A DNA stretch of 35,977 bases from Polyangiaceae bacterium (GCA_016929495.1 JAFGIS010000441.1:1-35977), one strand, 5' to 3'; positions 15,404-24,976 are shown, numbered from the stretch's first letter. Program-made: numbers and translations. The notes: generated by a model not told the origin, from the sequence alone.

Positions 15404-16642
15404 TCAGGGCGAGGTCACGCCACGTCGGCCAAGAGCGGCGAAGTGGGCCCGCAGAACGTTGCGAGCGAGCTCGGGCGCCTTGATTTTCCACGAAGGGGTG
15501 TTCACCACCAGGGCGGCGATGGTGACCTCGGGAGCATCGGCCGGCGCGAAGCCAACGAACCAGGTGTAGTACCGGTTGGTCTGGTACCGCGTCAGGGTGC
15601 CGGTCTTGCCTGCGATGGAGATCCCGGGCAGGAAAGCCACGCCCCTGCTGTCATGGAAGCTCGCGTAGGCGGACCCGTTTTCGGTCGTGGTTCGCATCAT
15701 CCGCGTAATTTCGGCCGCGGTCTCTGGCTTGATCGCACGGCGCAATACCACCGGCCCGCGGTTGTCCGTCCACAGCGTCTTGTCTCCTTCACGCACGGAC
15801 GCGACGATACGCGGCTCGAGCGCCACGCCGCCGTTGGCGACGGTCTGGGCGAGCGACGCGGCTGCTAGCGGCGAAAGCGTCGAGTGCCAGAACCCGGCCG
15901 CAGAACGCGCGAACTCGAGCGGGTCGTCGGGGATCTCGATACGCGGCGCCTCGTTGGGCACAACGAACGGCAGCGGAGCACCGAAGCCCAGCGCCCCACC
16001 CATCGCAGTGAGATCCTCCGGGGTCAGGTGCTTCTGCGCCAGCCGGCCGAAGACTACGTTGAGACTGCGTCCCATGGCCGAGGCCAGCGTGGCGCACCAC
16101 TTGTCGCGGCTGGCGTCGTCCCTCAGCTCGTCAGCCAAAATCCGGCTCTTCCCGCCGTGATAGCACTGCTCGGTCCGTGCATTGAGGCCCGCCTTCTCGA
16201 CCAGAGCTGCTCCCGTAACGATCTTGAACACGCTTGCGGCCGGCGGCTCAGCACGGACGTTCACGTCGAAGGCTTTGCCCTCGTTCACATGGCTCGCGTA
16301 GGCAAGGAGCCTCCCCGACTTGACCTCCATCATGACCAGTCCGCCCTCTGGGACATGATAGCGCTGCATCTGCGCCTGCGCGGCGCGCTGCACGACAGGG
16401 TCCAAGGTCAATTCCGCGATCTTGCCGTCTGGCAGGGGAGCCAGAACCCGGCGCGGCCGGAGGTCCAGCCGAGTGAGATCGAGGTCCTTGAGCTCCGGCA
16501 CCACGGAGCGGGCCGGTTTTGTTCGTGGTTGAAGCTTCTGAAGTGGCTCCTGCAGGTCGATGCTGCCTCGGACCACGGGCACGAGTGCCAGAATGAGTCC
16601 TACGGCGGCTCCAAGCCCTGCCCATGCGCTCCAGCGGGCCAT
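15404..16642 (-). CDS. Penicillin-binding transpeptidase
   Basis: A 412-aa D,D-transpeptidase anchored by one N-terminal helix (about 7-25). It carries the three penicillin-binding motifs in order: SVFK (S137-K140), SLN (193-195) and KTG (346-348). These residues acylate the D-Ala-D-Ala peptide and cross-link peptidoglycan in the periplasm. There is no N-terminal glycosyltransferase or PASTA domain, and the region before the catalytic domain is short, so it is a small class-B-like enzyme. It diverges from the PhoH-type gene. The closeness of ftsEX-envC and this gene, both wall-related, may be chance given the distance. Confidence 0.88.
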   Translation of the reverse strand: MARWSAWAGLGAAVGLILALVPVVRGSIDLQEPLQKLQPRTKPARSVVPELKDLDLTRLDLRPRRVLAPLPDGKIAELTLDPVVQRAAQAQMQRYHVPEGGLVMMEVKSGRLLAYASHVNEGKAFDVNVRAEPPAASVFKIVTGAALVEKAGLNARTEQCYHGGKSRILADELRDDASRDKWCATLASAMGRSLNVVFGRLAQKHLTPEDLTAMGGALGFGAPLPFVVPNEAPRIEIPDDPLEFARSAAGFWHSTLSPLAAASLAQTVANGGVALEPRIVASVREGDKTLWTDNRGPVVLRRAIKPETAAEITRMMRTTTENGSAYASFHDSRGVAFLPGISIAGKTGTLTRYQTNRYYTWFVGFAPADAPEVTIAALVVNTPSWKIKAPELARNVLRAHFAALGRRGVTSP

Positions 16643-16837
16643 CAGGGGCAGTTAACGGGCAGCACTCGAAGCGGCCAAGAAATGGGCAGGGTCGATGAGC
16701 AGGGCCGAGCCAGGGCCCGAAGACCCGCCGAACTCCGGCTCGCGCCGGGTGAAGGAGCGAGGGGTGCAGAACCGGCCCCGACGATCTATCCTCCTGGCAA
16801 ACTCGGATCACTGGGCCCGGGCCTGGACAGGAAGAAC

Positions 16838-17932
16838 TTGGACCATTCTGGGTTGTCGTCCCCTGAACAGCTGACGCGAGCCGTACTCGAGGTCGAGAAT
16901 ACGTCGGTTCTGCTTGCCATGGCCGGTCCGCAATGCCGGCTGCTTGCGGAGGTAGGCAAGCACAGCGGCACCGAGGTCAACTTGCGGGGGAACACGATCC
17001 ACTTGAGCGGCGCCGAGAGCGCGGTGGCGCTCGCACGCAGGTTCCTGGCCGACGCCGTGGAGCTCGTGGCCAAGGGGCATGCGCTGCACGAGAACGACGT
17101 GGCTCGCTGCCTGCGCGAGCTCAGGAACGACATCAGCGCCTCTTTGATCGAGCTGCTCGATGAGGTCATCGTCGTTTCCGCGAAGCGGCGCCCCGTCGTA
17201 CCCAAGTCGCCCGCGCAGAAGGACTACATCTCCGCGATCCGCCGCCATGACCTGACCTTCGGCATCGGGCCCGCGGGCACGGGCAAGACGTACTTGGCCA
17301 TGGCGATGGCCGCGAGTCTCTTGGTGCACAAGCGGGTCAAACGCATCGTCCTCACGCGCCCTGCAGTGGAGGCCGGGGAGAAGCTCGGCTTCTTGCCCGG
17401 AGACCTGGCCGAGAAGGTCAATCCGTACCTCCGACCGCTCTACGACGCCCTGCACGACATGATGGACTTCGACAGAGTCGAGCAGCTGCGCGAACGAGGA
17501 CAGATCGAGGTCGCGCCGCTCGCGTTCATGCGCGGCCGCACGCTCAACGATTCGTTCGTGATCCTGGACGAGGCGCAAAACGCCACGAGCGAGCAGATGC
17601 GCATGTTTCTGACGCGCCTGGGCTTCGGCTCCAAGGCCGTCGTTACCGGAGACATCACGCAGACGGATCTCCCGGCAGGGGCGCGCAGCGGACTGCGTGA
17701 GGCGCGGGACCTGCTGCGCGGCATTCCTGGCATCTGGTTCCAGGCCTTCACGGACGCGGACGTCGTTCGGCACGAGTTGGTGCAGAAGATCATCGTGGCA
17801 TACGAGAAGCGCGATGCAGAGGTCGCGGCCGGCGTCCACGTCGCGAGGATGACCGAGAAGAACGGCAGCACGGAGCCGGCGCCGCAACCGAGTCCGGAAG
17901 CCGACGTCCCGGCCCGCCTGGGGCGGCGTTGA
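16838..17932 (+). CDS. PhoH family ATPase
   Basis: A cytoplasmic protein of about 364 aa with a small N-terminal KH-like domain (segment TEVNLRGNTIHLSG) followed by a PhoH P-loop domain: Walker A GPAGTGKTY and Walker B FVILDEAQN, with TGDITQTDLP after it. PhoH proteins are predicted RNA-associated ATPases or helicases, often placed near ybeY and HD-hydrolase genes. Here an HD-GYP gene follows 13 nt later. The start is uncertain. TTG 16838 gives a length normal for the family and follows AGGAAG. ATG 16682 is in the same frame but adds about 50 Arg/Pro-rich residues and leaves only 39 bp to the divergent PBP gene. Confidence 0.85.
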   Translation: MDHSGLSSPEQLTRAVLEVENTSVLLAMAGPQCRLLAEVGKHSGTEVNLRGNTIHLSGAESAVALARRFLADAVELVAKGHALHENDVARCLRELRNDISASLIELLDEVIVVSAKRRPVVPKSPAQKDYISAIRRHDLTFGIGPAGTGKTYLAMAMAASLLVHKRVKRIVLTRPAVEAGEKLGFLPGDLAEKVNPYLRPLYDALHDMMDFDRVEQLRERGQIEVAPLAFMRGRTLNDSFVILDEAQNATSEQMRMFLTRLGFGSKAVVTGDITQTDLPAGARSGLREARDLLRGIPGIWFQAFTDADVVRHELVQKIIVAYEKRDAEVAAGVHVARMTEKNGSTEPAPQPSPEADVPARLGRR

Positions 17933-17945
17933 GCCCTCACACGGG

Positions 17946-19946
17946 GTGACGGTGGCAGAAGCCTGCGAATCACGAGCGCCGCACGATTGGCTACAGGACC
18001 TACGCTGCGGTGCTCGCAGCATGGTGCAACGGCTATCGGAGGTGCTGCAGGAGCTGGCACGGGATGCGCGGCTTTCCGGTAGCCTGGTCGTGCGCGTCCA
18101 TCCGCTGCTCCTCGCCGTCCGGCGCAGCGCCCATCTGATCCTGTTGATGCCGTCTTCGGCTTGGAGTGCCTGTCGGGGCCTGCTCTTGCCCTTCCGCGAT
18201 GCGCTCGAGCACGGCACAGCGCAGCTGGTGCTGCTCGGGCCCACGCCAGGGGGCGATCTGCGTGCTGCGCTCGGCCAGGGCCTCGCCGCGCTCCTGTCGG
18301 AGCGACCCAGCGCCGACGAGCTCTTCGTGGCGATCCATCGCGGGTTCGAGACCATGGCGCTCGGCGACACGGGCAAGGCCGGACGCCGTACCCTGGAACG
18401 CTATCGCTACGAACTCGGAGAGTTGCTCGACATCGCTTGCGCGCTCGCGACGGAGCACGACCCGGACAAGCTGCTCGGCCTCATCCTCGAGAAGGCACGT
18501 TTCGTTACCGGCGCCGACGCGGGAAGCATGTACGTCGTCGAGGGACAGGGTAGGACCGGCCTGGCGCCGACGCTCCATTTCAAGCTGAGCCAGAACGACT
18601 CGGTGTCCTTCGACTCGCGCGAGTTCACGATGCCTGTCAGCCGGCAAAGCCTCGCTGGCTACGTCGCCCAGGAGTGCAAGACGATCAACATCGCAGATGC
18701 TTACAGTCCCGAAGCGGACTCGTTGTTCCGATTCGACCACAGCTTCGATGTCAAGTCCTCCTACCGCACCAAGAGCATGCTTTGCACGCCGCTCGTCTCG
18801 AGCCAGGGCGGCGTCATCGGAGTAGTGCAGCTCATCAACAGGAAGCTCGAGCCGAGTCGCAAGCTGCTAGGTGCCGCCGACGTCGACCGCTGGGTGGTGC
18901 CCTTCGACGAACGGAGCGAACAGCTCCTCGCTGCGCTGGCAGCCCAGGCGGGCATCGCGCTCGAGAATGCCCTTCTGTACCGCGAGATACGCGACTTGTT
19001 CGAAGGATTCGTGCGTGCCTCGGTCGACGCCATAGAGTCTCGCGATCCCACGACCAGCGGACACTCGCGTCGCGTTGCCGCCCTGACACTGGCCCTGGCC
19101 AGGAGCCTCCAACGTGCGGACGCGGCGCCGTATCGAGGCGTCCGGTGGAGCCAGGAGGCGCTTCGCGAACTCGAATACGCAGCCCTCCTACATGACTTCG
19201 GCAAGATCGGCGTGCGGGAGAATGTGCTGGTCAAGGCCAAGAAGCTCCATCCTCACGAGCTCTCTCGCATACGACAACGCCTGGATTTCGCCGTGCGCAC
19301 GGCCGAGGCGAATATCCTCGCGCGCAAGCTCGCGCTCGTCACCGGAGGCGCCTCGCCGGACGCCCTCGTCGCGCTCGACGGTGAGCTCGCGCAGGCACGG
19401 GCGGAGCTCGACGCTGCGTGGCAGACGGTGCTGGCAGGCAATGAGCCGACCGTTCTGGCCTCGAGCGACTCTGAGCGCATCGTGGCGCTTGGCAGTCGAT
19501 CCTTCGTGACGCTCGAGGGCACGGCCGAGCCGCTGCTGACTCGCGACGAGGTCGAGTCCCTGTGCGTGGCACGCGGCTCGCTCACGGCCGACGAGTACGA
19601 ACAGATCCAGAGCCACGTCTCGCATACCGTCCGGTTTCTCTCTCGCATCCCGTGGGGCAAGACCGTTGCTCGGGTGCCGGCGATCGCAGGCGCCCACCAC
19701 GAGCGGCTCGACGGAACCGGCTATCCCGCAGGGCTTCGCGCCGACGAAATCCCGCTCGGCTCCAAGCTGATTTCGGTCAGCGACATCTTCGATTCCCTTA
19801 CGGCGAGCGATCGTCCGTACAAGCGTGCGCTGCCCGTCGGCCAGGCGCTCGACATTCTCGGGTTCGAGGTCAAGGCAGGACACATCGACGAGCACTTGGT
19901 CAGGGTGTTCGTCAAGGCGCGCGTGTGGGAAGAAATCGAGACGTAG
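17946..19946 (+). CDS. GAF and HD-GYP protein with a large insertion
   Basis: A 666-aa soluble signalling protein, starting at GTG 17946. Residues 1-145 resemble a receiver-like or unknown N-terminal domain. About 160-345 is a GAF sensor domain (LLDIACALATEHDPDKLLGL...). About 350-666 is an HD-GYP domain with LLHDFGKIG (HD 416-417), HHERLDGTGYP (584-594) and VSDIFDSLTASDRPY (D613). HD-GYP enzymes hydrolyse cyclic di-GMP, and the metal and GYP motifs are intact, so activity is likely. It has an insertion of about 110 residues (about 436-545), including an Ala/Leu/Glu coiled stretch, between the HD motif and the HVSHT helix, where most family members continue directly. It follows the PhoH-type gene by 13 nt. 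Confidence 0.88.
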   Translation: MTVAEACESRAPHDWLQDLRCGARSMVQRLSEVLQELARDARLSGSLVVRVHPLLLAVRRSAHLILLMPSSAWSACRGLLLPFRDALEHGTAQLVLLGPTPGGDLRAALGQGLAALLSERPSADELFVAIHRGFETMALGDTGKAGRRTLERYRYELGELLDIACALATEHDPDKLLGLILEKARFVTGADAGSMYVVEGQGRTGLAPTLHFKLSQNDSVSFDSREFTMPVSRQSLAGYVAQECKTINIADAYSPEADSLFRFDHSFDVKSSYRTKSMLCTPLVSSQGGVIGVVQLINRKLEPSRKLLGAADVDRWVVPFDERSEQLLAALAAQAGIALENALLYREIRDLFEGFVRASVDAIESRDPTTSGHSRRVAALTLALARSLQRADAAPYRGVRWSQEALRELEYAALLHDFGKIGVRENVLVKAKKLHPHELSRIRQRLDFAVRTAEANILARKLALVTGGASPDALVALDGELAQARAELDAAWQTVLAGNEPTVLASSDSERIVALGSRSFVTLEGTAEPLLTRDEVESLCVARGSLTADEYEQIQSHVSHTVRFLSRIPWGKTVARVPAIAGAHHERLDGTGYPAGLRADEIPLGSKLISVSDIFDSLTASDRPYKRALPVGQALDILGFEVKAGHIDEHLVRVFVKARVWEEIET

Positions 19947-20092
19947 TACCTCGCGTTTGCCGAAGCGACGGTCTTTCGACACCCTCGTCCGGTCGCGGGC
20001 GTCGAAAGCTCGATTGAATCGAGGTAGTGGCGGGTGCCGCGCGCGTCCGCGGTGTGCGGGGCCTAGCCCTACCCGCTCGGGCCGGCGTCGGG

Positions 20093-20098
20093 TACAAT
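20093..20098 (+). promoter_or_regulatory. Candidate -10 element TACAAT
   Basis: TACAAT matches 5 of 6 bases of the vegetative -10 consensus and lies 39 bp before the ATG of the large lipoprotein gene. No good -35 box is seen at the proper distance. Confidence 0.25.
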
Positions 20099-20136
20099 GT
20101 GGCGGACGGCCCGCACTGGGACGACAACGAGAACCG

Positions 20137-22599
20137 ATGACCAAGAACGTGAGCCCGTTGTGCTGGGCCCCCGCACTCGTTCTCGCTGCAGGGTGTGGGC
20201 GCACCGGGCTGATCGAGTCGGAGCGAGGGTCGCTTGCCGACACGGGCGCCGCTGGGGCATTGGCGGGCGCGGGCGGTGCCGACGCGCGTCCAGGCACGGG
20301 CGGGGTCGACTCGGCAACCGGCGGGCGCGTCGCGGCGGGCGGCGCCGACGCGCGTCCAGGCACGGGCGGGGTCGACTCGGCAACCGGCGGGCGCGTCGCG
20401 GCGGGCGGCTCGACCGAGCCATCCACCACGGGTGGCTCGTCCGGGGACCAGAAAGCCGTCTGCCAGCTCGTCGAGCGCTATCAGGTTCCCTCCGGCGCTG
20501 GTGCTGCTGCTGCCGATCCGTTTCCTTCGGATCGGCGCGCCATCGACAGTGGGCTCGACGCGCCGCAGGATGATGCACTGCCGCCCGTGCCAGGACACCA
20601 TGTGCTGCTGCGGCGCGGCTCTCGAAGCCGGCACAGCCCTGCGCTCGCCACGTCAGGCTCGGTGCTCGGAGTCGCGTTCGTCGAAGGCACCAGGCTCCGC
20701 TTCGGCGTGAGCAGCAACCAGGCCCATGAGGCGAGTTCGTTCACGTTCGCGGACATCATCGACGTGGCCACCGCGACGACGCTCGAACCGCTCTTGGCCG
20801 GAGATGCACAGGGGTTCTGCCTCGGCTGGATCGTGGACGGCGGCAGCCGTTCGACTCAGGTCCTGAGCGCACGGCTGGACCGTCGAGGACGGATCACGCA
20901 GGGTCCGTGGCAGTTGGCGTCGAGTGAGCTGGCCTGTGCAATGAGCTCCAGCGCCGATACGCTGGCCGTGGCGTGCACCGAGGGTCGCGCCCACGAGACC
21001 TGGGTAGAACTCTGCCCGCCCGACCAGAATTGCGTGCGTTGTTTCTTGGGCGAATCCAACGACCTCGTGCGTCCCGCCATGGCTTGGGACGGCAGCGCGT
21101 TCGACCTGGTGTACCCGAGTAACGAGCCGTTCGCTCTCAGGCTCACGCGCTTCACGGCGTCCGGTGAAGAGATCCTGCCAGCTGTCCCGCTCGCGGGGTT
21201 CGAGCTGGACGATACGTACGAGCCCGCCATCGCTTTCGACGGAGACAACCTGGCCGTCGTGTATGGATCCGAGCTTCGAGTGTTCGATCTGGGCGGACGG
21301 CTCGTGCAAGGACCGTGGGCTCTGCCGGGCACGGTTACTCGGTCCCAGGTAGTGGGCACTTCTTCTGGCTATGCAGTACTGCACAAGCCCGGCCTCGCCG
21401 GGACGGACGCGGGCTTGTCGTGGGTCGGCGAGGGGAGTCTCTCGGGCAGTACGCTGCTCGCGCCGAGCAGAGGTGTCGACTCCTTCTCTGCGAGCGCGAC
21501 GGCAGCCGTCGTGCGTGCCGATGACGCGGTGTTTACGGTGCACGAGGTGCAAGACGGTGCCGGAGCCGGTTCGAGCCTCGTGCTCGCGCGCTTCGACGAG
21601 GTCACAGGCGCGCTGGACCGCGATCCGGAACTGTTGGGGTCGAACTCCGCCGCACTGCAGCCGATCGCGGTTCGTTGCGAAACGAGCGCCTGCTACGTCC
21701 TGGCCAACGAACCTTCGGCAGGCGTCGGATATCCGGAGCGTAGCTACGGGATCTGGCGGGTCGAGCGCGCCACGGATGCTGTGACCCCGCCGGCGGCCGA
21801 GCTCACCGCACCCGGCCTGGCTGTGGCGGCGCCGGCCGTGAGCACGACCGGGACAGCGACGCTTCTGCTGCGCCCGGGCAGCGCCGTCGGGCCGTATCTG
21901 GCGTTGTGGAGCTACGAAGACTCCTTGTCCAAGAGCCCAGGCCCCGAAGGGTCCTATCGGACGGGAGCGTCGCTGTTCTTCGAGGAGGAGGCCCTGCGCG
22001 TCTTCTGCGGCGACGCCCAGGACAGCGCGCAGTTGAACGAAACGCTCTATTCGGACGGACGTTTCCAGACGCCATCGGCGGTCGGTGCAGAAGGTGTCCA
22101 GGCTCGGTGCGGCGCCGCGTACTACGCCTTCACGAAGGACGACCCGAATACCGCCCAGCGTTGGCGTCCCGACATCGAATCTGCATTCACTCCGGCTTTC
22201 GTCGTGACGAGCTCCGCAGCCCTGAACGGTGTGTGCTGCAACGATCGCCTGCTCGCCATACAGGGCTCCGTCGTGTCCTTGGAGGGCGAGTACGTCGCGA
22301 GTCCTGACTCGACTAGCCGGGGCTGCGCATCGGCAGGCGACGCGCTGCTGCTGGTAGCGCCGTTGCCCCACGCGAACGGACTGCTCCTCGAGCAGGTGTC
22401 GCCGAGTGGGGAGCTGCTGCGTTGGCGGCTGACCGTGCCCGAAGGTGTGCAGGGCCCAGGGCCCAACACCCTCGCTTCCGGCGATGTGGCGATCCCAGAG
22501 ATACCCTGGGCCCTGAGCTCGGACGGGAGCCAAATCGCGCTCGCGTGGTACGACCCCGAATGGGGTGACGCATTCCTTTCTACATGGCGACTGCCGTGA
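20137..22599 (+). CDS. Large secreted lipoprotein with Gly-rich linker
   Basis: An 820-aa protein with a lipoprotein signal ending in LAAGC (about residue 20). The next 80 or so residues are Gly/Ala/Thr-rich and include two copies of a 22-residue unit. The rest, about 110-820, is rich in beta-strand repeats containing many Trp/Gly/Asp positions (such as AMAWDGSAFDLVYPS and AIAFDGDNLAVVYG), suggesting a beta-propeller-like repeat fold, with several Cys that may form disulphides. No enzyme motif was recognised. It is probably a surface lipoprotein typical of myxobacterial genomes. The 190 bp before it contain one possible -10 box. Confidence 0.7.
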   Translation: MTKNVSPLCWAPALVLAAGCGRTGLIESERGSLADTGAAGALAGAGGADARPGTGGVDSATGGRVAAGGADARPGTGGVDSATGGRVAAGGSTEPSTTGGSSGDQKAVCQLVERYQVPSGAGAAAADPFPSDRRAIDSGLDAPQDDALPPVPGHHVLLRRGSRSRHSPALATSGSVLGVAFVEGTRLRFGVSSNQAHEASSFTFADIIDVATATTLEPLLAGDAQGFCLGWIVDGGSRSTQVLSARLDRRGRITQGPWQLASSELACAMSSSADTLAVACTEGRAHETWVELCPPDQNCVRCFLGESNDLVRPAMAWDGSAFDLVYPSNEPFALRLTRFTASGEEILPAVPLAGFELDDTYEPAIAFDGDNLAVVYGSELRVFDLGGRLVQGPWALPGTVTRSQVVGTSSGYAVLHKPGLAGTDAGLSWVGEGSLSGSTLLAPSRGVDSFSASATAAVVRADDAVFTVHEVQDGAGAGSSLVLARFDEVTGALDRDPELLGSNSAALQPIAVRCETSACYVLANEPSAGVGYPERSYGIWRVERATDAVTPPAAELTAPGLAVAAPAVSTTGTATLLLRPGSAVGPYLALWSYEDSLSKSPGPEGSYRTGASLFFEEEALRVFCGDAQDSAQLNETLYSDGRFQTPSAVGAEGVQARCGAAYYAFTKDDPNTAQRWRPDIESAFTPAFVVTSSAALNGVCCNDRLLAIQGSVVSLEGEYVASPDSTSRGCASAGDALLLVAPLPHANGLLLEQVSPSGELLRWRLTVPEGVQGPGPNTLASGDVAIPEIPWALSSDGSQIALAWYDPEWGDAFLSTWRLP
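20281..20412 (+). repeat. Two tandem 66-bp copies in the lipoprotein gene
   Basis: Two near-identical 66-bp units, starting at 20281 and 20347, each encode a 22-residue unit beginning DARPGTGGVDSATGG. The unit length keeps the reading frame. Confidence 0.8.
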
Positions 22600-22719
22600 G
22601 TGACGCTGGGGGCGGCTGGACGGCATGGACGGCTCGCGGTTGCAGGGGAGGCCCCCCTGAGGCATACGGAGCAACGAGACTGGATCCGGCATGAACGACT
22701 ACCGCCCGAGGAAGCGGCC

Positions 22720-23913
22720 GTGAAGCTCACTCTCCCGACGAACTGGGATGCCGAGCTACTCGACGGAGTCTCGCAGATCCCGGAGGTCACATCGCTGTAC
22801 GGCAAGCTCGCGTTCGATCTGGTGGGCGGCGGCCGGGCTGGCAGCGCACTGCCGGCAGTACAGTGGGATCACGCAGCCGCGCACATACGGGCGGTCCGCG
22901 ACCGAGGGCTGTCATTCTGCTATCTGCTCAATGCCCCCTGCCTCGGGAACCTCGAGCAGACACGACAGGGCAAGCTGCAGCTGATGGGATTGGTCGGGCA
23001 GCTCGTGGAGATGGGCGTCGACGCGGTCTCGATCGGCAACCTGGGTCTCGTCTCGCTGGTCCGCAGGAACTTCCCGCAGTTGCGCATTCGGGGCAGCGTG
23101 CTGAGCTGGCCCACCCATCTCGTGCGCCTGAAGTTCCAGGAGTCGCTCGGAGTCGACCCGCTCGTTCTGCCGTACAGTGAGTTCAGCCGTGACTTCGAGA
23201 TGCTCCGCCGCATACGCTCCGGGCTCTCTTGTGGCCTTCAACTGTTCGCGAACATCTCCTGCATCTACCACTGCCACTATCTGGCAGAGCACGCGTGCAG
23301 CGTGGGTCATGCGTCTCAGGCGAACGCGGCGACGCAGAATGCGTACTCGATGCTCGACTCGTACTTGTGGCGCTGCACGCAGCGCCGCTTGTTGCGCCCC
23401 GAGCTGTTTCTGATGAGCCGCTGGATACGCCCCGAGGACATCGGAGCGTACGAGGCGTTGGGCTACGACGAGTTCAAGATCATCGATCGTTCGAGGTCGA
23501 CATCATGGCTGCTCCGCGCGGCACGCGCCTACGCCGAGCGGCGCTACAACGGAAACCTGCTCGACATCATCTCGCTCGAGATGTTCGGTGACGCCGACGG
23601 GTTCCACGAGAGGCTCGAAGAGCAATCCCTGAAACGCGTACGCGCCGCCGGTGCCGAGGAGCGCCGTGTGATGCTCGGCATGTTCAGACTCCGACGGCGT
23701 CTCTTTGCCCTGGGCGTCACCATCGACAACGACGCGCTCGGCGACTTCCTCGAAGGTTTTCGCACGATCCGATGCGCCGAGACATTCTGCGAACAGTGCC
23801 GCTACTGTCATGGCTACGCTGAACGTGTGGTTCATTTCGACCGTGACGAGGCAGCCCGGCTCGCCGCGGACATCGACGGCCTGCTCCAGGGGTTTCTGAC
23901 GGCCGCTTGGTAG
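22720..23913 (+). CDS. Peptidase U32-family protein
   Basis: A 397-aa soluble protein matching the U32 (collagenase-like) family in its TIM-barrel part: AVSIGNLGLVSLVRR (about 102-116), RIRGSVLSWPTHL (about 122-134) and NISCIYHCHY (178-187). It has Cys residues at 181, 185 and 193, and a second cluster near 360-380 (CAETFCEQCRYC), which could ligate an iron-sulphur centre as in UbiU/V, TrhP and RlhA, which modify RNA or small molecules rather than cut proteins. The true substrate is unknown. GTG 22720 was chosen because GAGGAAG lies 5 nt before it. An earlier in-frame ATG (22600) lacks support. Confidence 0.8.
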   Translation: MKLTLPTNWDAELLDGVSQIPEVTSLYGKLAFDLVGGGRAGSALPAVQWDHAAAHIRAVRDRGLSFCYLLNAPCLGNLEQTRQGKLQLMGLVGQLVEMGVDAVSIGNLGLVSLVRRNFPQLRIRGSVLSWPTHLVRLKFQESLGVDPLVLPYSEFSRDFEMLRRIRSGLSCGLQLFANISCIYHCHYLAEHACSVGHASQANAATQNAYSMLDSYLWRCTQRRLLRPELFLMSRWIRPEDIGAYEALGYDEFKIIDRSRSTSWLLRAARAYAERRYNGNLLDIISLEMFGDADGFHERLEEQSLKRVRAAGAEERRVMLGMFRLRRRLFALGVTIDNDALGDFLEGFRTIRCAETFCEQCRYCHGYAERVVHFDRDEAARLAADIDGLLQGFLTAAW

Positions 23914-23966
23914 AAGCCGAGACACACTCGGGCGCACGGCGCCGTTGGTGTCCGCGGCGTGGCCCG

Positions 23967-24707
23967 TCAGGCCGCCCAGCCCATGGTCGTCTGCAGTGCG
24001 GCCCGCACGTGGCGTGCCAGCCGACGACTCACGGGGAGCTCGAGCGCCGAGGCCCGCAACCGCAACGATACCTGGCTGGCACTTCGACGGTAGATCCGCT
24101 CCACGTGTGCGAGGTTCACGATGGCCGAGCGATGGGTGCGAACGAACGCCTCACGTGGCAGGTCGCGTTCCCAGTCCTTGATGGGACGGCGCGCGTCGAG
24201 GGAGGCCCCGGAGGAGAGCAGCAGCTCGGTGTAGTTGCCTCCGACGGAGACGACCGCCATCAGTTCTCGCAGATCGATGGTCGTCTGGCCGGCGCCGTCG
24301 TGAACCAGCAAGTTGCTCGAGCACGGACGCGCTGACGCTGCAGGTCTGGTGGAAACGGCCCCGGTGACGCGGCGAACGGCCTGCTCGAACCGCTCCGCGC
24401 TCAGGGGCTTCACGAGGTAGTCGCAGGCCTCGACGTCGAACGCTCGAGCAGCGTACGCTGGCGAGTTGGCGAGCAAGACGACGCGCGTGGACGGGTCGAG
24501 CCAGCACAGGACATCGAAGCCTTCGCCGTCGTCCAGCTCCGTAGCGCAGAATACGACGTCCGGCGTGGCGTGTTGGAGCAGTGCCCTGGCTTGCCCAAGG
24601 CTGCTGGTCTGCCACCTGAGCTCCAGTGAGCGAGTCTTGGTGAGCCACTTGCCGACCATGTCTCGTGTGGCCGGCTCGGACTCCACGATCAGCGCGGACG
24701 TTTCCAT
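23967..24707 (-). CDS. LytTR DNA-binding regulator with a pseudo-receiver
   Basis: A 246-aa protein with an N-terminal receiver-like domain (1-120) and a C-terminal LytTR DNA-binding domain (about 130-245; GGNYTELLL, RTHRSAIVNLAHVERI). The receiver lacks the phosphate-accepting aspartate: the strand VFCATELDD has A55 where Asp is expected, the acidic pocket is reduced to ESE (9-11), and the Thr position is A80. The conserved lysine in DYLVKPL (K100) is present. It therefore probably does not accept phosphate in the usual way. No partner histidine kinase is adjacent. It ends 53 bp from the convergent U32 gene. Confidence 0.88.
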   Translation of the reverse strand: METSALIVESEPATRDMVGKWLTKTRSLELRWQTSSLGQARALLQHATPDVVFCATELDDGEGFDVLCWLDPSTRVVLLANSPAYAARAFDVEACDYLVKPLSAERFEQAVRRVTGAVSTRPAASARPCSSNLLVHDGAGQTTIDLRELMAVVSVGGNYTELLLSSGASLDARRPIKDWERDLPREAFVRTHRSAIVNLAHVERIYRRSASQVSLRLRASALELPVSRRLARHVRAALQTTMGWAA

Positions 24708-24861
24708 GGGTCTCTGGACCTACCCCCGGCACGTTCGCCGGTAACGGGGTTCTCCTGCCGTCGTGCAACCACCGCGCCAGGGTGCGCCAGTGGCCACCGG
24801 GCGGCTTTCCCGCGCGATTTGGGCGGCGCCGCTGCCCTAGCGACCTGGCTTCGCGCGGGCG

Positions 24862-24881
24862 CACATGTGCGCGCACATGTG
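24862..24881. promoter_or_regulatory. 20-bp perfect palindrome
   Basis: CACATGTGCGCGCACATGTG reads the same on both strands and consists of two CACATGTG palindromes separated by CGCG. It lies 155 bp upstream of the LytTR gene, and 96 bp past the end of the GH10-like gene, so it could be an operator or a terminator stem. No T-run follows. Confidence 0.5.
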
Positions 24882-24976
24882 TCCACGGCCACTGTGACGG
24901 AAGCGCCGGGGTCGGATTCGCCTGGACGTAGAGACTCCCTCGCGCCCAGGCCAGAAGCGACTGCTCGGCCCCCCAA

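Noticed and set aside
20653..22692. 679-codon minus-strand open frame opposite the large lipoprotein gene
   Set aside because: It lacks any domain, is rich in Arg/Gln/His, and conflicts with the lipoprotein gene, whose signal sequence is clear.
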